From contig JBKHBT010000013.1 of NCBI GenBank assembly GCA_046542255.1, forward strand, positions 1-51,776: a stretch of 51,776 nt of DNA, written 5' to 3'. Made by a program: the position numbers and the translations under genes. Positions 33,750 to 43,826 of this stretch are shown here, in pieces. Each line of letters starts with the position of its first letter. Positions within the stretch are counted from its first letter, which is position 1. The stretch is from JBKHBT01 sp046542255 (GTDB lineage: Bacteria; UBP14; UBA6098; JBKHBT01). The notes beneath the pieces were generated by a model. It saw nothing but the letters and a program-made list of their open reading frames with translations, was not told the origin of the DNA and made no database searches.

Positions 33750-35450
33750 ATGCGAGAAGATATTCATAAAGAACTTAATAAAAAGCTGCATTGGCTTTTG
33801 ATTAGCCGTTTTACCTTATTTATTGTTGTTTTTATAGCGGTTTTAATATCGCAACCCAAAGAAAGCTATATTTACTATCTTTTGCTTTTTTATGGCGCAG
33901 CTACAGCGAGTTATATTATTGCACTTTTTAGAAGGCAAAAAGAAAAACCCTATGCATCATTCCGTTTTCTGTGTACTATCCCGCTTGTCTTTGAAATTCT
34001 TATCGAACTAGCATTAGTTCACATGACTGGTGGCGTGCAAAGCCCTTATATTTTCCTTTTTGCACTTTCTATTATAACAGCAGCTTTCATATATAGACTG
34101 TCTGGAACGCTTATTGTAACAGCAATCTCATCACTACTTTATTCGCTTATGGTTTTTTTCCAATATAAAGGATACATAGATTTCGAATTAAATAGCCCAG
34201 GTTTAGAGCTTCTATACACAAATCCGGATGCCCTCTTCTTTTCTGTATATATCTTCATTTGTTTTCTTTTTATTATCGCATTTCTCTCTGGATACCTTTC
34301 GCGTAAATTGCATCTGCAGGTCGAGAAGATCAGAAATCTCGATACAGAACTCTCAAAACTAAAGCTTAGCACAAATGAAATCATGGAACACCTTACAAAC
34401 GGCGTAGTAGTGATAGATAAAACAGGTATGATCAGCTATTTTAATAAAACTGCACAAAAGATATTAGATGTTAATTATTCAAAAATCGAAAACCGTGACT
34501 ACAAAACAGCTTTACAAAAAGACCTTCCCGAGATATTCGATATGATTCAAAGTTTTATCTCACACGAAACCATGAAATCCTACAAAAATGAAGTCATTTT
34601 GCGTAATAAATCGAATAAAACCTTAAATATAAAAATTTCAATCAGTAGTCTGGATATTGATAATCAAGACTATGGTACTATAGTAATTTTAGAGGATGTA
34701 ACCAGCGAAATGCATCGTAAAAATCTTATTCAGCAGATGGAAAAACAAGCAGCAATCGGTGATATTTCAGCCAGGTTTGCCCATGAAATAAGAAACCCTC
34801 TGGCATCGATTCGAGGCTCTGTGGAAATGCTTATGGGCAATATCAACCTCCCACCAGAAGACAAAAGGCTATTTGAACTCGTCATCAGAGAAAGCGACCG
34901 CCTGACAAATCTTCTCGAGGCATTTTTATCTTTCGCGAGGCTTAAAGAAATTCCCGATGAGCAGTTTAATATGGGCAAAGTAGATATTGGAGCTACTATT
35001 GATGAACTTATAATGCTCTGGAAACAACATCCTGCATTCCATTCAGGAATCAAAATCACGAACAAAATAAAACCTTCTGAAATGAAAGTCCGCGGACAAG
35101 ACGAACAATTGGCAAAAGCCTTTTCAAATATCATAATTAATTCTATGCAGGCTATTGGTGAAGATAGTGGTGAAATAACTATTTCCGGACTCGCTGTGCA
35201 GAGAGAGCTTTTCAATGAGGAAAAAATGGCAGGGATTACTATCGAAGATACAGGTTGTGGAATAGAAAAGGAAGATATTAAAAATATTTTTACGCCATTT
35301 TATTCAAAAAAGAATTTTGGCTCTGGCCTTGGAATGGCAATTGCCAATAGCGTAATTAATAAACATAATGGCTACATAGATATAGATAGTGAAATAGGCA
35401 AAGGAACAAAAATCACAATTTATCTAAATGCAATCGACAAAAAAAAATAG
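33750..35450 (+). CDS. Membrane histidine kinase, PilS/NtrB-like
   Basis: The 566-residue protein has about six transmembrane helices in residues 10-190, with the MTGGVQSPYIFLFALSI loop typical of PilS-like kinases. One PAS domain (about 205-325) follows, then a HisKA domain with H345 in RFAHEIRNPLASIRGS and an ATPase domain (EDTGCGIEKEDI and FGSGLGMAIA). PilS of pseudomonads senses pilin and phosphorylates PilR, which works with sigma54. A pilin-like gene lies about 8 kb downstream, but no PilR-type regulator is in the window, so the link is only suggestive. The giant surface-protein gene starts 67 bases later, making co-expression possible. Confidence 0.92.
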   Translation: MREDIHKELNKKLHWLLISRFTLFIVVFIAVLISQPKESYIYYLLLFYGAATASYIIALFRRQKEKPYASFRFLCTIPLVFEILIELALVHMTGGVQSPYIFLFALSIITAAFIYRLSGTLIVTAISSLLYSLMVFFQYKGYIDFELNSPGLELLYTNPDALFFSVYIFICFLFIIAFLSGYLSRKLHLQVEKIRNLDTELSKLKLSTNEIMEHLTNGVVVIDKTGMISYFNKTAQKILDVNYSKIENRDYKTALQKDLPEIFDMIQSFISHETMKSYKNEVILRNKSNKTLNIKISISSLDIDNQDYGTIVILEDVTSEMHRKNLIQQMEKQAAIGDISARFAHEIRNPLASIRGSVEMLMGNINLPPEDKRLFELVIRESDRLTNLLEAFLSFARLKEIPDEQFNMGKVDIGATIDELIMLWKQHPAFHSGIKITNKIKPSEMKVRGQDEQLAKAFSNIIINSMQAIGEDSGEITISGLAVQRELFNEEKMAGITIEDTGCGIEKEDIKNIFTPFYSKKNFGSGLGMAIANSVINKHNGYIDIDSEIGKGTKITIYLNAIDKKK

Positions 35451-35517
35451 AATGTTCGAAAATAATAAAAAAACAAAGAATATCGAAGATTATACTTGAT
35501 AGAAAATGGGAGGAATC

Positions 35518-38500
35518 ATGATAAAACGCGAAGTAATTTTTATAATGTTAATAATGGCATCTCTCCTATGCTATGGACAGCCTGAAATAGCAATGCGAGA
35601 TGCAAAACCTGCAACCGGTGGAACTGTTGTTGAAGCAGACACCGATTCAGATATGGCAGCAAGTTCACTATTAGAAGATGCGCCTGATCCGGTCGAAGAC
35701 CCAGAAGCATATGCTGCATGGAAAAGAGAATATACGATAGCTCTTCGCGGTAGTAGGTCAGCCAGGCCAGAACGACTTTTACGCACCATGGATATGCGAG
35801 TCAATAATGATTATGTCGCAGCCGATTTAGACGAAACTACCGGCGAATTCGAACAGGGCGCCGACCCTGGTGGCACAGCCGGTGGTCTGGGAGGACTGTT
35901 CTGGCAAAATCTGACATTTAGTTGGCCCGAATCACCTGGGACTGAATGGGTTATGTACAAAATCGATGATGCCGCTGAACAAAAAACAGATGAAACAATG
36001 CCATCTACCAGTCGAAACTATATCGATGGCGATGGTGCTGCTGTTGTGGAATGGGATGATGTAGGCGGAGTCAAGATCAAGCAAAGCCTTCTACCACAAT
36101 CGCTTAGCGCTACACCCGGAGCAAATGAACAGATAAGGTTCAAAGCCGAGATTTGGCCCGTAGATAGTTCATGCCACGATGTCGGATGTATCGTTTTTTA
36201 TGATACTCAATTAGATGGCGATGATGCTGCTGAAATTTCAACATCTTTTGGATATGCAGGGATAAGCGAAATCTTTTTTGCACCTTCTCTACCATCGATG
36301 TGGCGAGCTTATGAAGGCGGCTATCCACCTAGCGGTGGCGCATTGGAAGCTCTTGGAATCCTGACTGGATTTGAGGCTGTAATGCCCGATGTCTTTTGGT
36401 ATGGCCAATGGGGAACCGCAGTTGGGAATGGCTGGGCTGATGCTGAATGGCTCGCCGATGCTGGCGGAACTTTCGGCGATTCTGCTACCATGGTGAAATG
36501 GTATCAAAGAGAAGTATGCCCGGGTGATACGCTGGAATTTGTTACATATTACGGAATCGGCGAATTGATCGACCTATTTATGTATTTTGAGCACTATCCT
36601 CCAGACCTTGAAGGCGGTTGTGCTGGTGAGATTATTCCATATCCGATTCCTATCGAAGCCTATATTACAAATGGTGGTAGTGATGATGCCTGTAATGTCA
36701 GAGCATATATCGATTTGCCTTCAGGATTGTCTATTGCTACCGGTAGTTTGCCTATCGATCTTGGTACACTTCCCGGCTCGGGTGGCTCGACTACTGCAAT
36801 GTGGGGCCTAAATGCCGACCCATCTACTTATGGTACAACACAATCCTATACAATAAGAATCGAATATGATGATTGTTCTGGTGGTGCGACAGAAACCATC
36901 GAAGAAGACTATACAATCGATATACCTACTCCAAGCGATATCAGCTCGGAAGTAATTGCCGATGATACTTTGCTTTGCGCTGGAGAATCGACAAGATTAC
37001 ACCTTTCTTATAGTGGCGGAGTCCCGCCATATAGCTTTGTCTGGTACTCGACAGGTTTCCCTACTCCGGAACCTGTGCTTGATCCCGTAATTACTCCAGA
37101 TGCAACTAATACCTATTTTGCTTATGTAACCGATGACGAAGGTTGTGTGGTCGCCGATACTGTTACAGTTTATGTTTATGATCCTATTGCTGATGCCGGT
37201 ATCGATGCTGTTTCATGCGGTGATGAGTCTATCAGGCTCGGCGGTGCACCGACTGCATTCAATGGACATGAGCCATATACCTATACATGGACACCTGCGT
37301 CTGGCCTGGATAATCCTACAATTGCAAATCCAAATGCAAATCCGTCATCTTCGATGTGGTATCATCTAACCGTTATCGATTCTCTTGGATGTACTGCTTA
37401 TGATTCAGTTTATGTTCAGGTAAGCGATCTAGTTGTGGATGCTGGCACTGATACTACAATATGTCGAGGCTCTTCTATTACATTAGGAGGCTCGCCTACT
37501 GTTTCTGGTGGAGCGGAGCCCTATGTATATGAATGGTATCCACCAGAGTATCTTGATGATGCAACTTCTGCTAATCCAGTAGCGACACCTGAAATGCCTA
37601 TGGCCTATACTGTTACAATATCAGACAGTCTGGGTTGTTCGATAGTAGATACTGTAAATATCGGCCTTGCAGCATCTCCAGTAGCAGAATTTACTACGCC
37701 GGATCCATGCGATGGTATTACGACCTGTTCTGATCAATGGTTTACTATCTATATGGAGGACACATCGGGTGCAGAAATCGATGAATCATCGATAAGTGTC
37801 GATTTGACTATAAATGGCACGACAGAGACATTAGATATCTCCGATTCACGGCTTACATATTATCCACCGGATACGCTCCGTTTCGAGCCATCTCCAGAAT
37901 GGGAACATGGTGATACGGTTACAATGGATATCACAAGCTTTGCCAATGATGCTGGTTGCACTGGAACTCCAATTTCCTGCTCCTTTATTGTGGATACAGA
38001 GCCGCCAGAAGTGATCACAGAACTTCCAAGCGATGGTTCCACCATCCATGTCCCCACCCCGATGATCAGATTAGAGCTTTTCGATGAACCGGCCGGAATC
38101 GATAGCACTACATTGGAAGAATCATCGACAACTGTCTGGGTAAATAGCACCGAGATGAGTGGTTATGATGTTTATTTCGATGGCGTAAATTTCGATATCA
38201 TCGGCCTTACATTCGAAGATGGCGACTCAGTCTATATCTGTGTCGATGATTTTGCTGATAATCCTACTCTGGACTATTGCCCGCCTAATGATACCAGTTT
38301 CTGCTGGAGTTTCCGTGTTTCTATGGCTGGCCCGGGCGCTACTGTAGTGCAGTATTTAACTGGCAGCTTCGTTGCCTGCGAGCCGGACAGCCAGATGGTA
38401 GTTTTCGATCTTGTTGATTCGGATGGCATTGTCGAATCCAGCATCGAGGTCGAGGTTCATGATGATTCTGGAGACAGAACTATTACAATCGGCCCGGAGC

Positions 38501-41500
38501 TTGACTATGATTCTGCTGCAGAAGAACTCACATTCATTCCTTCTACGCCATGGGATGATGGCGAAACTGTTTCTGTTTGTATTACTGCTGCCGAAGACCC
38601 GGATGGCAATCCGCTTTCCGAGGTTGTTTGCGATACATTCTATATCGACCTTGTTGCCCCTGCTGTCGAATTTATTTCTCCACTTGCTGGCGATGTATTA
38701 TCGCCGGATGATTCGGGAAGCTTCAGCATCGTGATCACCGATGAGGGCGCAGGTGTTGATGGAAGCTCGGTACTGCTCGATCTTTGCGGTATTACCTATC
38801 CTTTCGAATCTACATCGGGCGATACTTTCTTCTTCGATATCGGAATGACATGGGGCGATGCAAGTTGCACTACTGCATGTATCATAGCCGCTGATGATCC
38901 TGATTATTGCTCGGCAAATATCGATACAACATGCCAAATCCTGACACTCACTACAGGTCCCGAATCCGACTTGATAAGTCCAGCATCTATGGCAATTTCC
39001 GCCTGTGAAGGCCAATGTATCCGTATTCATCTCTATGATGAAGATTTGGCAGTAGATGCTTCTACTATCGAGCTTATGGTCGAAGATTCTGTATATGATA
39101 CTTCCATGCCGGAACTTAACTATGATCCAACTGAAGAGATCCTGACATTCTGCCCTGCCGAAAACTGGGCGAATGAACAGGTCGTTAATTTTGAACTCAT
39201 TGCTGCCGAAGATGCTGCTGGTGTTAGCCTCACAAGAGCGACAATCGATTCTTTTATTGTCGATTTAGAAGCACCGATGACATCATCTGAAGCTCCTGGA
39301 GAAGGCGATGTCGTGGCAACACCAGACCCTACAGTATGTTTCGACATAACGGATAATTTAGCCGGTGTTGATTTTACAAGTATAATTATTAATATCGACG
39401 GTTCATCTTGGGATTCTACAACATCGTCTGTTGAAATTACCGGCGATAATGTCTGCTTCGACCCTACAGAAGCAGGCCTTTCATGGACTGGCGGGACAGT
39501 CGTCGATTTCTGTGTCGAGGCACTCGATCTGCCCGATACTTGTTCGGCAAATGTCATGGACACTTGCTGGAGCTTCGAAATCCTATCCGGCGGGCCTGTC
39601 GCTAGAATAATCGATTATTCCGATGGAAGCTATGTATCATGCGATCCGCAGCTTCTTGTTATGGAAATCGCTGATTCCAATGGAGTCATTGGCGATTCTA
39701 TTGAGTTTACAATAGAACGCTCGACTATCGCAGGTGTAGATACCTTCACAATCGATTCGGCAGGAGTAAGCTGGACAGAACCGAGACTGGAATATTCGCC
39801 ATCGATAGCTTTCGAGAATGGCGAAGATGTTACCGTGACAATTATCAAATCCTATGATGAACTTGGCAATGCTATGGAAGCCTTCCCATCTGCTACATTT
39901 ACGATGGATATGACTTCTCCTGTCATGAGTGGTGCTTCGCCAGCAGCGGGTTCGATTGTTCTCGAGCCAAGTCCAGAGATAAGCTTCGAGCTTACTGATG
40001 ATTTATCCGGTGTTGATTCTTCATCTATCGAGGTGATGATAAATGGCATATCCTATGAAGACGGTATATGCCTTACAATATCACCGATTACTGATGGCTA
40101 TGAAATCGAGCTTATCGATACATGCTATGAATTCACCGGTTGCGATACAGTCGAAGTGGATATTGTCGCTACCGATGATGTCGATTACTGCGATGATAAT
40201 ATTCTCGATACGAGCTGGGTATTCTATATGGAATGCGAAGGCCCGGAAATGACTATTATTCATCCACTTCCCGAGGATACAACATCTTGCATATTAGACT
40301 CATTAGTATTCAGCTTCGATGATGACCCTCCGGGAATCGATGAAACCTCGATAGAATTTACCTTAAATGGCGAAGATATAACCTGGCCTGATCCCGATTT
40401 GACTTTCGATGAATCCAGCAGGACATTTGTATATCATCCGCCAAGTGGCGAATTCCCAGAGGGCATAAATAATGTCGAGGTCACAAATTGCACCGACCTT
40501 CTCGGCAATCCTATGGAAGGCCCTGTAAGCTGGACTTTCCTTGTCGACCACAGCGGCCCGGAAATCTTCGGATTCGACCCTGTCTGCGGCGATACAGCTG
40601 TGCCAACCACAGCGCCTGTTATCGAATTCTATATCACGGATGAATATGCCGGAGTCAATCCAGAAATGACAACACTCGACATCTTTATAAACGGCATTTT
40701 CGAAAGAACTGTAGCTTTCACAGACCCATCGATAACATTCGATGGCGACTCTTCATGGAGCTTCGATGCTTTAGGTAGTGGCTTTTCGGGCGGGGATTCT
40801 GTTTGCATTGTCTATCATGCAACCGATTTAGCCGATGACTATGCTCCGATCTGCCCGCCAAATTCCAGCGCTGATACCTGTTGTTTCGGTATTTCTGCCG
40901 GTGGGCCGATGGCTATTATTCACTATCCGTCAGATGGCGATTATAATGCTTGCCCGGAAGATTCGATATTGTCCACTATCGAGGATATCGATGGTATTAT
41001 CGATTCGACAATTCTTGTTACATATGGTATCCATGGCTGCTCGGGCGAAATCGATTCCTTTGGAGTAGATGACCCCGAAGTGATTTGGGATGCAGCTACT
41101 GGTAATTTGGTTTTCCATCCCGACCCTCCTATGGCCGATGGCGATACGGTTTGTTTCAGTATTATCGAGGCAACCGATTCCATATTGAACCCTATTGGCC
41201 GTGAAGCTCAGGTTTGGTTCATTGTTGATTATACCGCACCTTATATTATAGATCAATCACCGGCGCCAGATGCTGTAATCGAGCTTACCGAGCCTACTAT
41301 TTGCATGGAGCTTGCTGATGATCTCGCTGGAATCGAAGAATCATCGATAGTCCTAACAATAGATGGCATAGATTATTCAATTTCGAATCCTGCTATTAGC
41401 TGGGATGGCGCAGAACTTTGTTTCGACCCGGTAATTGCTGGAATTAGCTGGACAGGCGGCGATACTATCGATATTGGTATATTTGCTGAAGATATGATTA

Positions 41501-43164
41501 CTCTTTGCGATCCGAATATTCTCGATTCGACATGGAGTTTCTCGATATCTATCGGCGGCCCGATTACTGAAGTGATTCGGCCACTCGAGGGTGCTGTTGT
41601 GGCATGTAATCCAGATTCTATCACATGGACAGTAAGCGATACAAATGGAATCCTGTGGAATACTGCCGAAGTCCGTATCCTGACATGGACAGGAACCGAT
41701 GCGCCGGATGAGATGATTGTATCGCCTGGCCCCGAGCTGCATAATGGATTCCGTCATCTCACATTCTCACCAACTGGCGATTTCCTCATAGATGGCGATT
41801 CTGTATATGCATGTATTACCTATATCGAAGATTCCTTAGCCAATCCAATGGATACACTCGAAGGAACAAATTGCGTCCGATTCCTTGTAGATAGAACACC
41901 ACCAGAATATACCAACCTGGAACCTACTTCAGGAAGCACCGTATTTACGAATATTCCCGATATCGTCTTTGAGCTAAATGACAATTCCAGCGGTATCGAT
42001 TCTGCTGATTTTGTGATAAGTATAGAACCATTAGGTCTTGAATTTGGCCTGGATGACCCTTGCATAACTCTCGACCATATAGAGAATACAGTAACGATCA
42101 ATCCGCTTGACTGCGGTTTTACTTTCGATGGCGGTGTGGTAAATACTATAATATTAGAGGGTGCCGATAATGCCTGGAGCGAATTCTGCGGCCCGAATGT
42201 ATCTGATACTTCCTGGACATTCGAAGTAGCGGCCGGGCCTCCACAGGCCGATATTATTATGCCCGATTCATTTACATTCTCATCATGCCCGGATCAGGAA
42301 ATCCTGATTCATCTTATCGATGCCGATGTTGGCGTGGATGATACTACTATTGTGCTTTCTGTCATGGGTGCCGATTACAGGGTTGATGATGATGAGTTGA
42401 GCTATGCAAATGACACACTTCGCTTCATTCCATCGACATTGTTCTCAAATGGCGATGTGGTGAATGTCCGGCTCGAGCGAAGCTGCGACATACTTGGAAA
42501 CTGCGCAACCAATCTGCTCGACTGGAGCTTTACGATCGATCTTCAGCCACCTTTGTATGAAATTATCGAACCTGCATCTATATTTATGCTAGATGACCTC
42601 GAACAGGACATCGTGCTGAGTATCGATGACGAACTTAGCGGAATAGATGAAAGTTCGATTGTCTTTGTTGTTAATTTCGAGGATAGCTTTTCGGTGGATG
42701 AATTGGAATACTCATCTGGTATGCTACGCTTCAAGCCAGAGGACAATGGAATGCGATTTGTCCCGGGTGATAGTGTCTATTTCTCATTATTTGTTACAGA
42801 CACGACCGATTATTGTGCCGACAATATTCTCGATACGCTGAATTGGTTCACATTGCAGCCAAAGGCATATTGCCTATCGCAGCCGAACCCATTTACACCG
42901 AATTTCGATGACTTCAATGATGTGATAACATTTGAATATCCTCAGATGTTCAATGATGAAGCAGAGCTGAAGATATTCGACAGACGCAAACGCCTTATCT
43001 ACGATACAGAAATCGGCCCATTCGATGATATGGTCAATATCGATGGCCGCACCTGGAATGGACTGGACAATAACGGTAAAGAAATGAAACCTGGCCTATA
43101 TTTCTATATTATAGAAGTAGATGGTGAGGTTGTCTGCAATGGCTCTATCGTGCTGGTCAGATAA
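35518..43164 (+). CDS. Giant secreted Ig-repeat adhesin-like protein
   Basis: The product has about 2548 residues. A signal peptide ends at LLCYGQ. An N-terminal domain of about 450 residues is unrecognised. Three PKD-like domains (about 474-721) with CAGESTRL/CRGSSITL openings and DSLGC turns are followed by about 15 Ig-like modules (about 825-2446) that alternate between two types. The last 95 residues (QPNPFTPNFDDFND to the end) resemble the gliding-motility/FlgD-like C-terminal domain used as a type IX signal or anchor. Many modules carry cysteines at matching places, so disulfides are likely. I chose the second ATG (35518), preceded by GGGAGG; the ATG at 35506 overlaps that site. Likely role: long surface fibre or adhesin. 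A clear terminator follows. Confidence 0.9.
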   Translation: MIKREVIFIMLIMASLLCYGQPEIAMRDAKPATGGTVVEADTDSDMAASSLLEDAPDPVEDPEAYAAWKREYTIALRGSRSARPERLLRTMDMRVNNDYVAADLDETTGEFEQGADPGGTAGGLGGLFWQNLTFSWPESPGTEWVMYKIDDAAEQKTDETMPSTSRNYIDGDGAAVVEWDDVGGVKIKQSLLPQSLSATPGANEQIRFKAEIWPVDSSCHDVGCIVFYDTQLDGDDAAEISTSFGYAGISEIFFAPSLPSMWRAYEGGYPPSGGALEALGILTGFEAVMPDVFWYGQWGTAVGNGWADAEWLADAGGTFGDSATMVKWYQREVCPGDTLEFVTYYGIGELIDLFMYFEHYPPDLEGGCAGEIIPYPIPIEAYITNGGSDDACNVRAYIDLPSGLSIATGSLPIDLGTLPGSGGSTTAMWGLNADPSTYGTTQSYTIRIEYDDCSGGATETIEEDYTIDIPTPSDISSEVIADDTLLCAGESTRLHLSYSGGVPPYSFVWYSTGFPTPEPVLDPVITPDATNTYFAYVTDDEGCVVADTVTVYVYDPIADAGIDAVSCGDESIRLGGAPTAFNGHEPYTYTWTPASGLDNPTIANPNANPSSSMWYHLTVIDSLGCTAYDSVYVQVSDLVVDAGTDTTICRGSSITLGGSPTVSGGAEPYVYEWYPPEYLDDATSANPVATPEMPMAYTVTISDSLGCSIVDTVNIGLAASPVAEFTTPDPCDGITTCSDQWFTIYMEDTSGAEIDESSISVDLTINGTTETLDISDSRLTYYPPDTLRFEPSPEWEHGDTVTMDITSFANDAGCTGTPISCSFIVDTEPPEVITELPSDGSTIHVPTPMIRLELFDEPAGIDSTTLEESSTTVWVNSTEMSGYDVYFDGVNFDIIGLTFEDGDSVYICVDDFADNPTLDYCPPNDTSFCWSFRVSMAGPGATVVQYLTGSFVACEPDSQMVVFDLVDSDGIVESSIEVEVHDDSGDRTITIGPELDYDSAAEELTFIPSTPWDDGETVSVCITAAEDPDGNPLSEVVCDTFYIDLVAPAVEFISPLAGDVLSPDDSGSFSIVITDEGAGVDGSSVLLDLCGITYPFESTSGDTFFFDIGMTWGDASCTTACIIAADDPDYCSANIDTTCQILTLTTGPESDLISPASMAISACEGQCIRIHLYDEDLAVDASTIELMVEDSVYDTSMPELNYDPTEEILTFCPAENWANEQVVNFELIAAEDAAGVSLTRATIDSFIVDLEAPMTSSEAPGEGDVVATPDPTVCFDITDNLAGVDFTSIIINIDGSSWDSTTSSVEITGDNVCFDPTEAGLSWTGGTVVDFCVEALDLPDTCSANVMDTCWSFEILSGGPVARIIDYSDGSYVSCDPQLLVMEIADSNGVIGDSIEFTIERSTIAGVDTFTIDSAGVSWTEPRLEYSPSIAFENGEDVTVTIIKSYDELGNAMEAFPSATFTMDMTSPVMSGASPAAGSIVLEPSPEISFELTDDLSGVDSSSIEVMINGISYEDGICLTISPITDGYEIELIDTCYEFTGCDTVEVDIVATDDVDYCDDNILDTSWVFYMECEGPEMTIIHPLPEDTTSCILDSLVFSFDDDPPGIDETSIEFTLNGEDITWPDPDLTFDESSRTFVYHPPSGEFPEGINNVEVTNCTDLLGNPMEGPVSWTFLVDHSGPEIFGFDPVCGDTAVPTTAPVIEFYITDEYAGVNPEMTTLDIFINGIFERTVAFTDPSITFDGDSSWSFDALGSGFSGGDSVCIVYHATDLADDYAPICPPNSSADTCCFGISAGGPMAIIHYPSDGDYNACPEDSILSTIEDIDGIIDSTILVTYGIHGCSGEIDSFGVDDPEVIWDAATGNLVFHPDPPMADGDTVCFSIIEATDSILNPIGREAQVWFIVDYTAPYIIDQSPAPDAVIELTEPTICMELADDLAGIEESSIVLTIDGIDYSISNPAISWDGAELCFDPVIAGISWTGGDTIDIGIFAEDMITLCDPNILDSTWSFSISIGGPITEVIRPLEGAVVACNPDSITWTVSDTNGILWNTAEVRILTWTGTDAPDEMIVSPGPELHNGFRHLTFSPTGDFLIDGDSVYACITYIEDSLANPMDTLEGTNCVRFLVDRTPPEYTNLEPTSGSTVFTNIPDIVFELNDNSSGIDSADFVISIEPLGLEFGLDDPCITLDHIENTVTINPLDCGFTFDGGVVNTIILEGADNAWSEFCGPNVSDTSWTFEVAAGPPQADIIMPDSFTFSSCPDQEILIHLIDADVGVDDTTIVLSVMGADYRVDDDELSYANDTLRFIPSTLFSNGDVVNVRLERSCDILGNCATNLLDWSFTIDLQPPLYEIIEPASIFMLDDLEQDIVLSIDDELSGIDESSIVFVVNFEDSFSVDELEYSSGMLRFKPEDNGMRFVPGDSVYFSLFVTDTTDYCADNILDTLNWFTLQPKAYCLSQPNPFTPNFDDFNDVITFEYPQMFNDEAELKIFDRRKRLIYDTEIGPFDDMVNIDGRTWNGLDNNGKEMKPGLYFYIIEVDGEVVCNGSIVLVR
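37992..42855 (+). repeat. Alternating A/B Ig-like module array (about 15 modules)
   Basis: Each module is about 100-115 codons. A-type modules start near 37992, 38650, 39268, 39916, 40550, 41236, 41896 and 42546; they show xPxxGS..., a DxxxGIDxSSI turn and end DYCxxNILDTSW. B-type modules start near 38329, 38956, 39590, 40240, 40900, 41555 and 42238; they begin GGPxxxII, then ACxPDS, DxxGI, and end with a VDxTxP link into the next A. Seven A-B pairs and a final A were read by eye. Confidence 0.8.
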
Positions 43165-43177
43165 AAAAAGAAATCTC

Positions 43178-43213
43178 AAAAAAACCGTAGCATTTCTTTT
43201 GTTACGGTTTTTT
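43178..43213 (+). terminator. Rho-independent terminator after the giant gene
   Basis: CCGTAGC (43185-43191) pairs with GTTACGG (43201-43207), with one G-T wobble and a 9-base loop. Flanking A and T tracts extend the stem and supply six Ts at the 3' side. It lies 14 bases after the stop codon. Confidence 0.88.
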
Positions 43214-43214
43214 C

Positions 43215-43243
43215 TTGCAAAAAACAAATATTCGCTTTAAATT
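43215..43243 (+). promoter_or_regulatory. Promoter for the pilin-like gene
   Basis: TTGCAA (43215-43220), 17 bases, TAAATT (43238-43243), directly after the terminator of the giant gene. Confidence 0.4.
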
Positions 43244-43273
43244 GTTAATGGTTTTATACAGAAAGTTTATAGC

Positions 43274-43825
43274 ATGAGTAGGAACAAGGGCTTCACATTA
43301 ATTGAATTGATGGTAATTATCATCATAATAGGCATTCTTGCCGGCCTTGCTATCAATCGTTATCGCAAGCAAACATTGCTTGCCAAGGTCCAGGAGGCCG
43401 TTATCTATGTCAAATATCTCCAATCTATGGAACATGCTTATTATGTAGAACATGGGGTTCTCCCTCATCAGGATGGCACATTATTATACATTGCCGATTC
43501 TGGCCCGGCAAACAAAGGCCTGGCCAATAGCAATGCGTGGAAAAGGGTATCTAATAGAGCCAAAAACCGCCTTCAAGAAATAGGTATCGAGCCGCCTGTC
43601 GGTGACTCGAAGTTTTGGTATCTTTTTACGTGGTATAGCACAAGCGGCTGGTCTCTTAATGGTAATGCTACTGAAATAATATATGCATATCCCAAACGGC
43701 GATCAGACTTTTTTAATTTTCCAGATGAAGAATGCGATGGGCAGCTCAAGGATGTCGTTTTAGCCATCGACAATGACGGTAGTGTTTATGTTTGGGGAGT
43801 TCCCGGTATGGAATGGATACGCTAA
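43274..43825 (+). CDS. Type IV pilin / pseudopilin-like protein
   Basis: The 183-residue protein carries a class III prepilin leader: MSRNKG is cut before FTLIELMVIIIIIGILAGLA, with the Glu at mature position 5 needed for subunit assembly. The rest is a small globular head with one predicted disulfide-free beta region (residues about 105-180) ending in VYVWGVPGMEWIR. Such proteins build type IV pili or the pseudopilus of type II secretion. No prepilin peptidase, ATPase or secretin gene is in the window, so it is an orphan subunit locally. The ribosome site is weak. It converges with the MBL gene one base after its stop. Confidence 0.93.
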   Translation: MSRNKGFTLIELMVIIIIIGILAGLAINRYRKQTLLAKVQEAVIYVKYLQSMEHAYYVEHGVLPHQDGTLLYIADSGPANKGLANSNAWKRVSNRAKNRLQEIGIEPPVGDSKFWYLFTWYSTSGWSLNGNATEIIYAYPKRRSDFFNFPDEECDGQLKDVVLAIDNDGSVYVWGVPGMEWIR

Positions 43826-43826
43826 C

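Noticed and set aside
39120..39563. Minus-strand open frame of about 147 codons inside the giant gene
   Set aside because: The plus frame is continuous with conserved Ig modules; the antisense frame has no recognisable features.
37992..42855. CRISPR-like array
   Set aside because: The periodicity is about 320 bases at protein level and inside one reading frame; nucleotide copies are diverged and there are no spacers.
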